From: CAIKZY01 sp044374195
GTDB taxonomy: Bacteria; Actinomycetota; Actinomycetes; S36-B12
Assembly: GCA_044374195.1 (NCBI GenBank)
Contig: JBILOY010000006.1
Coordinates: 50,564 to 114,563 of the forward strand
DNA: 64,000 bases
Direction: 5' to 3'
The number at the start of each line of letters is the position of its first letter. Position 1 is the stretch's first letter. A program made the translations under genes and the position numbers. The notes beneath the pieces are model-generated. The model was not told the origin of the DNA and ran no database searches. It saw only the letters and a list, made by a program, of their open reading frames with translations. Shown piece after piece: positions 24,621 to 33,370 of the stretch.

Positions 24621-25238
24621 TTATCGGATGAGATGTTCGGCGAGGGCAGCCGCATTGGCCCTAAAGCGCATCGGCCCGAGGGTGCGGTAACTCGGGTCCA
24701 GTTCGAGCCTGGCCCGGGCGACTGATTCGAGCAGGGCGATGAGGGCGAAGCCCGCCACGGCGATCTCGACCTTGTCCTTGTTTGGACTCATGACGGTAAA
24801 GGCCTTGGTGGCCTTCTTGGTGAGGTCATCGCGGGTGTGCTTGCGCACCGCCTCGCACGTGCTGGTCGCACCGATTGAGGTGACGAAATACACCGTCGCC
24901 ACTCTCTCGTGCTCATCGACCCAGGTGAGAACCGTGTCCATGAAGTCGGTGAGCTGACTGGGGGAATCGAGGTCGGCAAGTAGATCACCGATGGCACCGC
25001 CCCAGTCGCCGGCGAAGGCCGTGACGATCTCGTCGAGAATCTCGTCCTTTGAGGAAAAGTGGTAGTAGAACGCTGCCGGAGTCATGTTCGCTTGGGCTGC
25101 GATGTCGGAAACCGCGATCTCGTCCGGAGGCTGCACCGCCAGCAACTCGATCGCGGCCGCGAGAATCTCGTGGCGACGAGAGGGCCGGTTGGCTGGCCGC
25201 GCTGTCCGTGAAGTGGGCATGATTCTGGAGTCTTTCAT
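24621..25238 (-). CDS. TetR-family regulator
   Basis: A 205-aa TetR protein. The DNA-binding domain reads RHEILAAAIELLAVQPPDEIAVSDIAAQANMTPAAFYYHFSSKDEILDEIV, including the YYHFSSKDE end of TetR helix-turn-helix regions; the C-terminal part is a ligand domain. I take ATG 25238 (AAAGGG upstream); ATG 25220 is also possible, and the long frame to 25637 overlaps the neighbouring gene and is not credible. It is divergent from another TetR gene at 25293 and convergent in direction with the icmF operon. Confidence 0.87.
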   Translation of the reverse strand: MKDSRIMPTSRTARPANRPSRRHEILAAAIELLAVQPPDEIAVSDIAAQANMTPAAFYYHFSSKDEILDEIVTAFAGDWGGAIGDLLADLDSPSQLTDFMDTVLTWVDEHERVATVYFVTSIGATSTCEAVRKHTRDDLTKKATKAFTVMSPNKDKVEIAVAGFALIALLESVARARLELDPSYRTLGPMRFRANAAALAEHLIR

Positions 25239-25280
25239 AGGAAAGTGCCCTTTTGGACGGATATTCCCAGGCACCGAGTC

Positions 25281-25286
25281 GATAAT
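25281..25286 (+). promoter_or_regulatory. -10 box of a probable leaderless promoter for the plus-strand TetR gene
   Basis: GATAAT is followed by GGCCGA (6 nt) and ATG 25293. The first base departs from TANNNT but the rest matches the vegetative consensus. Confidence 0.5.
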
Positions 25287-25292
25287 GGCCGA

Positions 25293-25967
25293 ATGGTCAG
25301 CACCCCGATCGACGCCTTTGATGGCGATGCCGAGCGCTCCCGCCCGGCACATCGGCCATCGCGGCGAGCCGAGATCGTCAATGGTGCGATCACCGTTTTC
25401 TCTCGCCTGACCTACGCCGAGGCCACGGTTGAGGATGTCGCGGCTGAATGCGGGGTGGCTCCCACAGCTGTCTATTACCACTTCGGTGGCAAGGAAGAAC
25501 TCTTCGATCAGGCCTTTCAATCCTGCCTCGAGGGCTTCAGCGCGGCTTTCGAGCACATTCGCAGCAATGCCGAGGAGCTCAACGACAAGGTTCTCCGCGA
25601 GGTGATCTACGCAGGCTGGGCGTGGTGGCGCACGCACCCTGTGGAGTCACGGTTCCTGATGCTGCACCTTGGCGGTGCAACGCCACAGTCACGTCGCACG
25701 TACGAGGCGTGGCAAGAACGCCACGCGCAGCGTGCCTTCGACTACCTGCCTGACAGTGAGCGTCCGCCGCGTAGTTCACGCAAGGCCCGTGAGCAGTACG
25801 CCGCCAAGCTGATGGCGTACAACTTCATGACTCAGATGCTGACCACTGCGCAGAGCGCATGGCTTGATGGCTCCCTGAGCCGGTTGCCTGTTGCGAAGGT
25901 CGAGGTTGCCATGGCTGACATCCTCGTGCCGGTCATGATGGGAAGCGAACTTCCCGACCGCGCTTGA
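25293..25967 (+). CDS. TetR-family regulator
   Basis: A 224-aa TetR protein with PSRRAEIVNGAITVFSRLTYAEATVEDVAAECGVAPTAVYYHFGGKEELFDQAF as the DNA-binding domain. ATG 25293 is chosen because GATAAT lies 6 nt upstream; the frame upstream of it is not protein-like. It shares a 54-nt divergent promoter region with the other TetR gene. Its 3' end overlaps the 3' end of the convergent acyl-CoA dehydrogenase gene by 35 nt, so the two transcripts are antisense at their ends. Confidence 0.87.
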   Translation: MVSTPIDAFDGDAERSRPAHRPSRRAEIVNGAITVFSRLTYAEATVEDVAAECGVAPTAVYYHFGGKEELFDQAFQSCLEGFSAAFEHIRSNAEELNDKVLREVIYAGWAWWRTHPVESRFLMLHLGGATPQSRRTYEAWQERHAQRAFDYLPDSERPPRSSRKAREQYAAKLMAYNFMTQMLTTAQSAWLDGSLSRLPVAKVEVAMADILVPVMMGSELPDRA

Positions 25968-27159
25968 GCTCCCACTGCGCGATGGAGCGCAGATGCACTT
26001 CGTCAGGGCCGTCAAAGATGCGCAGTGCTCGGTGCCATCCGTACATCGCCGCCAGAGGAGTGTCGTCGCTGATGCCAAGCCCGCCATGAGCCTGAATGGC
26101 TCGATCGATCACGTTGCAGGCGACACGGGGAGCGATGACCTTGATCGCCGCGATCTCGGTTTTGGCGTACTTGGCGTTGCCCTGATCGATCATCCAGGCG
26201 GCCTTTAGACACAGGAGGCGAGCCTGCTCGATCTCAATTCGGTTTTCGGCGAGATCGCGCTGAATCGTGCCCTGTTCCGCGAGGGGTTTGCCGAACGCAA
26301 CCCGATTCTTGACGCGCTCAACCATCATCGCGTGGGCGCGCTCAGCCGCTCCGAGTGCGCGCATGCAGTGGTGAATGCGGCCGGGGCCTAGGCGCGCCTG
26401 GGCGATCATGAAGCCGTCGCCCTCTGTGGCCAAGATGTTGGTGACGGGAACTCGTACGTCCTTGAACTCGATCCAGGCGTGGCCATGCTGATCTTGACGA
26501 CCCATGACGGGAAGCGAGCGAGTGATCTCGACACCGGGGGTGTCGCGAGGCACCAGCACCATTGACTGCTGGCGGTGCACCTCGGCGGTGGGGTCGGTCT
26601 TGCCCATCACGATGAAGATCTCGCAGCGCGGGTCGTTGGCGCCGCTGATCCACCACTTGGTTCCGTTGATGACGTACTCATCACCGTCGCGCGTGATCGA
26701 GCACTCGACGTTCGTGGCATCGCTGCTCGCAACGTAAGGCTCGGTCATCGCGAATGCCGAGCGGATGGTGCCATCGAAGAGGGGATCAAGCCACCTGCTC
26801 TTCTGCTCGTCTGTGCCGAAATGCCACAGGGTCTCCATGTTGCCGCTGTCGGGCGCCTGGCAGTTGATCGCCTCGGGAAGAAGATCCATGCTCCAGCCGG
26901 AGATCTCGGCGAGGGAGGCGTAGTCGACGTTTGTCAGACCGCTGACAGCCGGCAGGAATAGATTCCACAGGCCGCGTTTGCGTGCTTCGACCTTGAGCTC
27001 CTCGACGATAGGGGGGAGCGTGTGCATGCGCGGGTCACCTGGGCCGACCTCGGCACGAAGCGCGTAGTACTCGGCCTCGGCAGGCAGCACGCGGGTGTTG
27101 AGGAAATCCCACATGCTCTCGGAGAGTTCCTTGGCCTTGGGGCTGAGCTCGAAATCCAT
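25933..27159 (-). CDS. Acyl-CoA dehydrogenase family protein
   Basis: A 408-aa flavoprotein oxidising an acyl-CoA at C2-C3. FAMTEPYVASSDATNVECSI is the first family signature, FMIAQARLGPGRIHHCMRALGAAERA the central helix, and QAHGGLGISDDTPLAAMYGWHRALRIFDGPDEVH the C-terminal signature. Asp in GPDEVH replaces no obvious base; the position of the catalytic Glu cannot be settled by eye. ATG 27159 has CGGAG upstream. It is divergent from the acyl-CoA ligase gene, with an ACTCT-N8-AGAGT repeat between them, so they may be co-regulated. Confidence 0.9.
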   Translation of the reverse strand: MDFELSPKAKELSESMWDFLNTRVLPAEAEYYALRAEVGPGDPRMHTLPPIVEELKVEARKRGLWNLFLPAVSGLTNVDYASLAEISGWSMDLLPEAINCQAPDSGNMETLWHFGTDEQKSRWLDPLFDGTIRSAFAMTEPYVASSDATNVECSITRDGDEYVINGTKWWISGANDPRCEIFIVMGKTDPTAEVHRQQSMVLVPRDTPGVEITRSLPVMGRQDQHGHAWIEFKDVRVPVTNILATEGDGFMIAQARLGPGRIHHCMRALGAAERAHAMMVERVKNRVAFGKPLAEQGTIQRDLAENRIEIEQARLLCLKAAWMIDQGNAKYAKTEIAAIKVIAPRVACNVIDRAIQAHGGLGISDDTPLAAMYGWHRALRIFDGPDEVHLRSIAQWELKRGREVRFPS

Positions 27160-27205
27160 GATGCTCCGTATCGCACTAAAGACGAGATGTGGTTTCTTGA
27201 GTTTG

Positions 27206-27223
27206 ACTCTACTAAGACAGAGT
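27206..27223. promoter_or_regulatory. Inverted repeat ACTCT-N8-AGAGT between acyl-CoA dehydrogenase and ligase genes
   Basis: The repeat lies in the 127-nt divergent promoter region of the two fatty-acid-type genes. It is a reasonable operator for one of the two TetR proteins nearby, but the arms are short and no second copy was seen. Confidence 0.35.
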
Positions 27224-27286
27224 ATCCTCCGCACGACTGCTGTGTCAGGACATGAGCCTGGCCGAGACACTGCCTGAAGGATTCAC

Positions 27287-28852
27287 ATGCCCGCGCTGCC
27301 CCTTGGTCCCATCGCTGATCGTGCTCGTACGAGTCCCGATGAGCTCGCCCTCCTTGACAATGCCTCGACTCGCACCTGGGCGCAGGTCGCGGCGGAGCTC
27401 GCCAACGCAGCAACGGCGATGCTCGAGGCGGCACCGGAGGCTCACCAGCGCTGGGGGGTGCTCGGCGACAACACCTTGCACACCCTCATTGGTCACTCCG
27501 CGGGCCTGATGGCCGGAGTCGGTACGGTCGCAGTTTCGCGCCAGCTGACGCTTCGCGAACTCGCTGACCAGATCGATGATGCACACATGACCGGCTTGAT
27601 CACCGGCCCTGGCGGCGCCGCCGCGTCGATGGAGGCACTTGAGCAGGGCCTGGTGAAGGTCGTCGTCCTTCACTCGACCGCAAAGCCGACCACCGTTCCC
27701 GAGGGCCTAGTGATGTGGGAGGACTGGATTTCCTCGAACCCTGCACTCGCTGACTTCCCCGTGCGGCCGGCCAGCCCCGTGATGGTCTACACCTCCGGCA
27801 CCACCGGCCGCGCCCGCGGAACTGAAACTCGCTGGGTGCTCGCACCATGCAGCTCGAGCGGCGAGTATCTCGACAAGCTGCGCGAGCGCGCGCAGTTCCC
27901 TGCTGGGCCGCACATCGTGGTCGGCCCGCTTCAGCACAACGGCCCCCTTGCTGCTGTGCGTCACTTCTTGCTCGGCGAGACCGTCGTCGTGCTCGGAAAG
28001 TTCGAGGGTGAAGAAGCACTTCGCCTTATCCAGGAGCACGGCGTGAAGTCATCGGTCATGGTGCCGACTCACTTCCAGCGCCTCCTTGCCGTTGACCCTG
28101 ATGTGCGCGCGAGGTACGACATCAGCTCACTTACCTTCGTCGCGCACACCGGCTCTGCGTGTCCCGCTGACGTCAAGCGCGCGATGATCGACTGGTGGGG
28201 CCCGGTCTTCACCGAGTCCTACGGCGGCAGCGAGTCCGGCACCCTGTGCCGCATCAACTCGACCGACTGGCTCGCGCATCCTGGCTCGGTTGGCCGCACC
28301 ATCGATCCCTATGTCATTCACGTGTACGACGAGCAGGGCAATGATTTACCGGCGAATGAGACCGGTCTCCTCGCGTTCGAGGCGCCCGAGAGTTATGGCA
28401 TCACGTATCACCAGGATCCGGAGAAGACAGCCAAGGCGTACGTGAAGCCGGGCATCTTCACTCTCGGGGACATGGGACATGTTGACGAGAATGGCTTCAT
28501 CTTCATCACTGATCGCGTCTCCGACATGGTCGTCTCCGGTGGCGTGAACCTGTACCCGTCTGAGAGCGAAAACGTGCTGCGCGAGTACCCGGGTGTTGCC
28601 GACATCGCGATCATCGGCATCCCGCACACCGATCTTGGTGAGCAGTTGCTTGCACTCGTGGTGGCAAGTGATCCACTGAATCCGCCCACTGCGAGCGAGC
28701 TCGAGAATTTCTGCCGCGATCGTCTTGCGAGCTACAAGATTCCGCGCAAGTTCGAATTGGTGGAAGAGCTGCCGCGCAATGAGATGCAGAAGATTGACAA
28801 GAAGTCACTTCGTAAGCCGTACTGGGATTCCGATCGCACGATCGGTGGATAG
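27287..28852 (+). CDS. AMP-forming acyl-CoA synthetase/ligase
   Basis: A 521-aa adenylate-forming enzyme activating a carboxylic acid to its CoA thioester. P-loop VYTSGTTGRARGTE (canonical TSGTTGxPKG with Arg-Ala-Arg), ESYGGSESGT for A5, ITDRVSDMVVSGGVNLYPSE for the hinge, and the catalytic lysine region NEMQKIDKKSLR at the C-terminus are all present. GAAGGA precedes ATG 27287. It starts a run with an SDR and an LLM oxidoreductase, all separated by at most 10 nt. The substrate is not identifiable. Confidence 0.91.
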   Translation: MPALPLGPIADRARTSPDELALLDNASTRTWAQVAAELANAATAMLEAAPEAHQRWGVLGDNTLHTLIGHSAGLMAGVGTVAVSRQLTLRELADQIDDAHMTGLITGPGGAAASMEALEQGLVKVVVLHSTAKPTTVPEGLVMWEDWISSNPALADFPVRPASPVMVYTSGTTGRARGTETRWVLAPCSSSGEYLDKLRERAQFPAGPHIVVGPLQHNGPLAAVRHFLLGETVVVLGKFEGEEALRLIQEHGVKSSVMVPTHFQRLLAVDPDVRARYDISSLTFVAHTGSACPADVKRAMIDWWGPVFTESYGGSESGTLCRINSTDWLAHPGSVGRTIDPYVIHVYDEQGNDLPANETGLLAFEAPESYGITYHQDPEKTAKAYVKPGIFTLGDMGHVDENGFIFITDRVSDMVVSGGVNLYPSESENVLREYPGVADIAIIGIPHTDLGEQLLALVVASDPLNPPTASELENFCRDRLASYKIPRKFELVEELPRNEMQKIDKKSLRKPYWDSDRTIGG

Positions 28853-28861
28853 GGGAGAATC

Positions 28862-29638
28862 ATGTTGAAGGGCATTGCAGGACGCACGGCAATCGTCACG
28901 GGCGCAGCCGGTGGCATCGGATCGGCCACGTGCCGCCGACTTCACGCCGAGGGCGCGAACATCGTCGCCGTCGACCTTGACCAGGCCGGTCTCGATGCAC
29001 TCGTCGCCGAGCTCGGTGATCGCATCATCGCCATTCGCGCCGATGTCAGTGACCCGCAGGCCACCGAGGACTTCTTCGCCAAGACCGTCGAGACCTTCGG
29101 CTCCGTCGACATGTTCCACGCCAACGCGGGCGTCGAATCCAAGGTGCTGCCCGTTGCGGCTTTCGACATTGCTGATTTCCACAAGGTCATGAATGTCAAC
29201 GTGCTCTCGGCCTTCCTTGGCGCTTCGGCCGCTGTGCGCCAGATGATGACCCAGCCGACTGCGGGCAAGATCGTGTTCACCGCATCCATCGCGGGTCTCA
29301 AGAGCGACGCGGGTGTCTCGGTCTACAACGCAAGCAAGCATGCGGTTATTGGCCTGGCGCGCTCGCTCATGAAGGAGACCGGTGCACTGGGCATTCGCGT
29401 CAATGTCGTGGCTCCCGGTGTCGTCGACACTCGCATGATGAAGCCCCTCGAGGACGGCCTCGGCGCACTGGCCGGCATCGACGGAGCAACACTCAAGGCG
29501 GCGCTGCTCACCGCAGTTCCGCTCGGTCGCTACGCAGAAGCTGACGAGGTCGCCGCGACCGCAGCCTGGCTGCTGAGCGATGAAGTGCCGTACATGCACG
29601 GCGAGGTCGTCACCGTCGGCGGTGGTCTGTACCCGTGA
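28862..29638 (+). CDS. SDR-family oxidoreductase
   Basis: A 258-aa classical SDR with TGAAGGIGSA, Asp in VAVDLDQA (NAD type), ANAGVESK, catalytic Ser in TASIAG, Tyr and Lys in YNASKHA, and APGVVDTRM. RBS AGGGGAG lies before ATG 28862. Encoded 9 nt after the acyl-CoA ligase and overlapping the LLM gene, so it likely oxidises a hydroxyacyl-type intermediate of the same pathway. Confidence 0.88.
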   Translation: MLKGIAGRTAIVTGAAGGIGSATCRRLHAEGANIVAVDLDQAGLDALVAELGDRIIAIRADVSDPQATEDFFAKTVETFGSVDMFHANAGVESKVLPVAAFDIADFHKVMNVNVLSAFLGASAAVRQMMTQPTAGKIVFTASIAGLKSDAGVSVYNASKHAVIGLARSLMKETGALGIRVNVVAPGVVDTRMMKPLEDGLGALAGIDGATLKAALLTAVPLGRYAEADEVAATAAWLLSDEVPYMHGEVVTVGGGLYP

Positions 29639-30549
29639 CCCGCGTTGGTCTTTCCCTTCCCCAGCTCGGCAATTTCGCTACCCGCGACACCATTCGTGGT
29701 TTCTCGGAATCCGCGGAGGAGCTCGGCTTCGGCTCGCTGTTCGTGCAGCAGCACCTGTTCTATCCGATCAATCCGGCATCGGGTTACTCCGCGCGACCTG
29801 GTCTCGCGGTGCCCGAGGCCTATCGGTCGATCCTGCAGCCGATGGAGATCCTCGCTGCGGTCGCCGCATGGACTGAGAAGGTGATTATCGGCACGAGCAT
29901 TCTCGTTGCCGGGTATCACCGCCCTGTTGATCTCGCGCAGCGCATCACGACCCTCGATGTTCTCTCGGGCGGTCGCACGGTGTTCGGCTTTAGTGTCGGG
30001 TGGTCCGATGAGGAGCATGCACAGTACGACGTCGATCCGCGCACGCGCGGCAAGCGTGCCGATGAGCTCATTGATGCACTGAAGGCCTGCTGGGGTGCTG
30101 ATCCCGTGTCGTTCAACGGCGAGTTCTTCACCATCCCTGAGTCTGATGTTCGGCCGAAGCCGGTGCAGAAGCCGCATCCTCCGCTGATGTCGGGCATGCG
30201 CTCCGAGGCCGGACTCAAGCGCACGGCCGAGAAGTTCGACATCTGGAATCCGGCATCGGGCACCCTCGAGCAGCATCTCGAGACCCTGGCGACAATCAAC
30301 GAGATGCGCGATCCGTTGCTGGCGCCGATCACGATGTGCTGGAACCTGTTCACTGATCCGCCCGTCATCGTGGCGAATCTTCAGCCGCTCAGTGTCGATC
30401 AGTTGTGCGAGCAGGTGGCCGCCGCCGCAGCAGCAGGTGTCGAGGCCGTGTCGATTGATGCCAACTTCGAACTCGCCTACTCCTCACCCGAGGAGTGGTT
30501 GGCACTGCCGAAGAAGCTCGCTCCGGTCGTCGAGGCTGCGAAGGGCTGA
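29635..30549 (+). CDS. LLM-class (probably F420-dependent) oxidoreductase
   Basis: A 304-aa luciferase-like monooxygenase family protein. VGLSLPQLGNFATRDTIRGFSESAEELGFGSLFVQQH is the first strand and helix, LVAGYHRPVDLAQRITTLDVLSGGRTVFGFSVGWSDEEHAQYDVD the central block, and KPVQKPHPPLMSG the flavin/F420 loop. Actinobacterial members are mostly F420-dependent but FMN use cannot be excluded. GTG 29635 overlaps the SDR stop. Confidence 0.87.
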   Translation: MTRVGLSLPQLGNFATRDTIRGFSESAEELGFGSLFVQQHLFYPINPASGYSARPGLAVPEAYRSILQPMEILAAVAAWTEKVIIGTSILVAGYHRPVDLAQRITTLDVLSGGRTVFGFSVGWSDEEHAQYDVDPRTRGKRADELIDALKACWGADPVSFNGEFFTIPESDVRPKPVQKPHPPLMSGMRSEAGLKRTAEKFDIWNPASGTLEQHLETLATINEMRDPLLAPITMCWNLFTDPPVIVANLQPLSVDQLCEQVAAAAAAGVEAVSIDANFELAYSSPEEWLALPKKLAPVVEAAKG

Positions 30550-30566
30550 TCGCCTACTCGCAAGGC

Positions 30567-30872
30567 CTATTCGGCGAGATGCACGCCTCTCTTCTTGAGC
30601 GTCACGGGGCCCGTGACCGTCAGGCGGCAGGCAAGGCGGCGCTGACCGTCCAAGGGCACCAGGGTGCGCGTGAGAGTTTCTTCCTCGTCGGCGGGCATGG
30701 GGCCGCAGTTCTCGGCGCCTTCCTCAACGATTGACACGCAGGTGCCGCAGGACGCATTCGCCTCACAGACGGTCGGCCAGCCGTACCCGGCCGCCGCGGC
30801 GGCCGCCATGACGGTCTGGTCAGGGGCCACCTCGAGTTCAATGCCGAGCGGCTGCACGCTGACGATGCTCAT
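30567..30872 (-). CDS. 2Fe-2S ferredoxin
   Basis: A 101-aa ferredoxin with cysteine ligands in CEANASCGTC (CX5CX2C) and a fourth in RRLACRL. This spacing is that of the adrenodoxin-type domain and not of plant-type CX4CX2C. I choose ATG 30872 with GAGGAG upstream over the longer frame. It is on the minus strand between two plus-strand operons and could be the electron donor for the LLM enzymes or the Rieske oxygenase at 48 kb, which lacks a reductase next to it; this is inference. Confidence 0.88.
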   Translation of the reverse strand: MSIVSVQPLGIELEVAPDQTVMAAAAAAGYGWPTVCEANASCGTCVSIVEEGAENCGPMPADEEETLTRTLVPLDGQRRLACRLTVTGPVTLKKRGVHLAE

Positions 30873-30900
30873 GGGGCTCCTCAATCCTGCGAATAGAGAC

Positions 30901-30923
30901 TTACCGTAGTCCGATGCTAGTAA
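30901..30923. promoter_or_regulatory. Possible weaker copy of the TTAC-N15-GTAA operator
   Basis: TTAC, 15 bp, GTAA in a 23-bp frame with right arm TGCTAGTAA, which is 7 of 9 identical to the inverted TTACTAGAG arm of the sites at 16051 and 16979. It lies between the divergent ferredoxin and SDR genes. Inner bases differ, so membership is tentative. Confidence 0.4.
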
Positions 30924-30965
30924 CATTCAACCGCATCACTACATCCCTACGTTTTGAGGATTGAC

Positions 30966-31730
30966 ATGGATCTTGGTCTCAAGGGCAAGCGCGCAATCGT
31001 CACGGGCGGTACCCGTGGCATCGGTCGCGCGACCGTCGAACTGCTCGCAGCCGAGGGCGCATCCGTCGCCTTCTGCGCTCGCAATGCCGATGTCGTTGCC
31101 GAGGTTGCTGCTGAGCTGACGGCCAAGGGCGCCACGGTCTTCGCGAAGGCAGTCGATGTCAGCAAGGAAGCTGAACTGAAGGGCTTCATTCAGGAAGCAG
31201 CTGCTGCACTCGGTGGCGTGGACATCTACGTCTCGAACGTCACTGGTGGCTCGCTCAAGGGCGCCGAGCAGTGGCAGCAGAGCCTCGAGCTCGATCTCCT
31301 GCCGCTCGTGCACGGCATCGACGAGGTCACCCCGCTCATGGAGGCAGCCGGCGGCGGTTCGATCATCGCTCTGTCGTCGACCTTTGGATTCGACAACGTG
31401 TGGCCGTCGAGCCCGAACTCCTACGGCGCGTTCAAGGCAGCGATCCTTCGCCACGCCTCGGCAGCCGCTCACGCACTCGCGCCCAAGGGCATTCGCGTTA
31501 ACAGCGTCTCGCCCGGCCCCGTCTACTTCGAGGACGGCGACTGGGGCAAGATCAAGGCCGGTCGTCCCGAGGTCTACGAGAAGGTCCTGGGTTCGATCCC
31601 GATCGGTCGCATGGGCAAGCCGGAAGAGGTTGCCGCGGCAATCGTCATGCTGGCCAGCCCGGTCACCGGATACACCGTTGGCACCAACCTGGTGTGCGAT
31701 GGCGGCATGACCGTTCGCACTCAGTACTAA
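30966..31730 (+). CDS. SDR-family oxidoreductase
   Basis: A 254-aa classical SDR. TGGTRGIGRA is the cofactor motif, CARNADV follows strand 2, SNVTGGS replaces NAG, catalytic Ser is in LSSTFGF and the active Tyr/Lys in SYGAFKA, with SPGPVYFEDGDW in the substrate loop. ATG 30966 has TGAGGA upstream. The bulky acidic loop after SPGP is like that of several actinobacterial SDRs of unknown substrate. It starts a plus-strand run that continues with ThuA, a further SDR, an LLM enzyme, an isomerase and a phosphatase. Confidence 0.86.
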   Translation: MDLGLKGKRAIVTGGTRGIGRATVELLAAEGASVAFCARNADVVAEVAAELTAKGATVFAKAVDVSKEAELKGFIQEAAAALGGVDIYVSNVTGGSLKGAEQWQQSLELDLLPLVHGIDEVTPLMEAAGGGSIIALSSTFGFDNVWPSSPNSYGAFKAAILRHASAAAHALAPKGIRVNSVSPGPVYFEDGDWGKIKAGRPEVYEKVLGSIPIGRMGKPEEVAAAIVMLASPVTGYTVGTNLVCDGGMTVRTQY

Positions 31731-31743
31731 GAACGGCACTTCG

Positions 31744-32562
31744 ATGACGACTCCTGCGCGCTGCGATAGCGCACGAGTCGACATCGCGCTCGTATGCGGC
31801 GGGCGCTGGCATGACTTCGACTACGCGCGGCTTCGGCTGCTGCAGTGGCTCGAAACTCATGACAGCGTCCGCTGCGCCGTTTACTCGGACTTCTCGCAGA
31901 TCGAGGCGATCTGTGCGGCCGATGCCGTGATCGCGTACACCTGTGATGTGCGGCCCTCCCAGGTACAGGCTGCACTCCTGCGAGATCGCATCGCAGCTGG
32001 CGGACGATTGCTCGCCCTGCACGCTACGAATTCGGCAATTGATGCACCGCTGCCCGGTGGAGAGCGAATCTTCCGCACGCCTGACGTGATGCCCACCTTT
32101 ACGGGCTTGCTCGGCAATCGTTTCCTCGCGCATCCGAAGATTGCCGAGTACGCCGTCGAGGTGTGTGATCCTTCACATGCACTCGTCACCGGGATAACCG
32201 ACTTCCGCACTACTGATGAGATCTACGTCAGCGAGATCGCCGATGACCTGCACGTCATCCTCGATACCGAGTACGCGGGCCCGTGCCCCGGCTTTGAAAC
32301 TGAGAGCGTGCCTGGTCGCACCCGCCATCCAATTCTTTACACTCGCCCCGAGGGTGCCGGTGAAGTCACCTACTTCACCCTCGGTCACTGTCGCGGTCGG
32401 TTCGATGTTTCCGACATGGGCGTCGAGGATCTCGGAGTAGTGGATCGCATTGCCTGGGATTCCCCCGAGTTTCTCGAGATCATGCGCAGGTCAGTGGCCT
32501 GGGCCGTGCACGGCAATCAGTGGAGCAACTGCTCCGCCTCATCCGAAGGAGCAGCAGCATGA
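31744..32562 (+). CDS. ThuA-like domain protein
   Basis: A 272-aa protein of the ThuA (trehalose-utilisation-like) family, class I glutamine amidotransferase fold. LVCGGRWHDFDYARLRLLQWL, LLALHATNSAI, and HPILYTRPEGAGEVTYFTLGHCRGRF (the conserved GxxxxxLGHD-type end, here LGHC) are visible. ThuA proteins often sit in sugar-acid or cyclic-polyol operons; the reaction is not established. The stop overlaps the following SDR gene. Confidence 0.75.
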   Translation: MTTPARCDSARVDIALVCGGRWHDFDYARLRLLQWLETHDSVRCAVYSDFSQIEAICAADAVIAYTCDVRPSQVQAALLRDRIAAGGRLLALHATNSAIDAPLPGGERIFRTPDVMPTFTGLLGNRFLAHPKIAEYAVEVCDPSHALVTGITDFRTTDEIYVSEIADDLHVILDTEYAGPCPGFETESVPGRTRHPILYTRPEGAGEVTYFTLGHCRGRFDVSDMGVEDLGVVDRIAWDSPEFLEIMRRSVAWAVHGNQWSNCSASSEGAAA

Positions 32563-33317
32563 GTGAGCGCGGAACTGCGGTAGTTACCGGAGCCGGTCAG
32601 GGCATCGGCAAGGCCATTGCCGTACGACTCATCGCTGACGGGTACGACGTGCTCGCTGTGGACGTCAACGCTGAGCAGGTCACCGCCACGGCTGCCGAGA
32701 TCGGTTGCCGCAGTGCTGTCGCCGATGTCTCCGACCCCGCCCAGATCACCGCGCTCGTGGCACTCGCGCCGAAGTGCACCGCGCTGATCAATAACGCGGC
32801 GATTCAGAAGTACCAAGATCTCCTGCATACGACCGCTGAGGAAATGCGGCAGATCTTCGACGTGAACGTCATCGGCCCGATCCTGCTGGCGCAGGCGTTC
32901 GTGCCGGTGATGGTTGCCAATGGTGGCGGCAACATCGTGAACTTCAGCTCGATTACCTCGCAGGCTCATCCCGAGGGCGTGTCGGTCTACCCGGCGTCGA
33001 AGGCTGCGATCAATCAAATCACTGAGGGCATGGCGCAGGAGTTCGGTCGGCTCGGTATCCGCGTGAACTCGATTGGCCCCGGCACTGTGATGACTGAGGG
33101 CACGGCCGGGCATTACGGCGATGCGACCGCGCAGGGCGCGATAGCCGGCTGCCTGCCGATTGCTCGCATGGGCCAGCCTGATGACATCGCCAACGCCGTG
33201 AGCTTCTTCTGCTCCGACGAAGCATCATGGGTCACTGGCCAGACTCTGTATGTCGACGGCGGCCATCTCGCGGCTCACGGTGCGTTCTTCCGCTGGGCGC
33301 GCAAGGTTCCGAAGTAA
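32559..33317 (+). CDS. SDR-family oxidoreductase
   Basis: A 252-aa SDR: TGAGQGIGKA, DV in VLAVDVNAE, NNAAIQKYQ, catalytic Ser in FSSITSQAHPEG, YPASKAA, and GPGTVMTEGT; it ends VDGGHLAAHG. I place the start at ATG 32559, which overlaps the ThuA stop and follows GAAGGAG. NAD preference is suggested by Asp after strand 2. Likely a polyol or sugar-acid dehydrogenase judged by the ThuA and isomerase neighbours. Confidence 0.88.
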   Translation: MSERGTAVVTGAGQGIGKAIAVRLIADGYDVLAVDVNAEQVTATAAEIGCRSAVADVSDPAQITALVALAPKCTALINNAAIQKYQDLLHTTAEEMRQIFDVNVIGPILLAQAFVPVMVANGGGNIVNFSSITSQAHPEGVSVYPASKAAINQITEGMAQEFGRLGIRVNSIGPGTVMTEGTAGHYGDATAQGAIAGCLPIARMGQPDDIANAVSFFCSDEASWVTGQTLYVDGGHLAAHGAFFRWARKVPK

Positions 33318-33370
33318 GTCACTCGACAGAGTACGACTCCATCGCAAGGCACAAGAAGAGAAGAGACGAG

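Noticed and set aside
24621..25637. Long 338-codon version of the minus-strand TetR gene
   Set aside because: The first about 130 codons are antisense to the neighbouring TetR gene; the helix-turn-helix begins after ATG 25220-25238.
33324..33332. GACAGAGTA before the LLM gene as a copy of the ACTCT-N8-AGAGT element at 27206
   Set aside because: Only nine bases agree and the inverted partner arm is missing.
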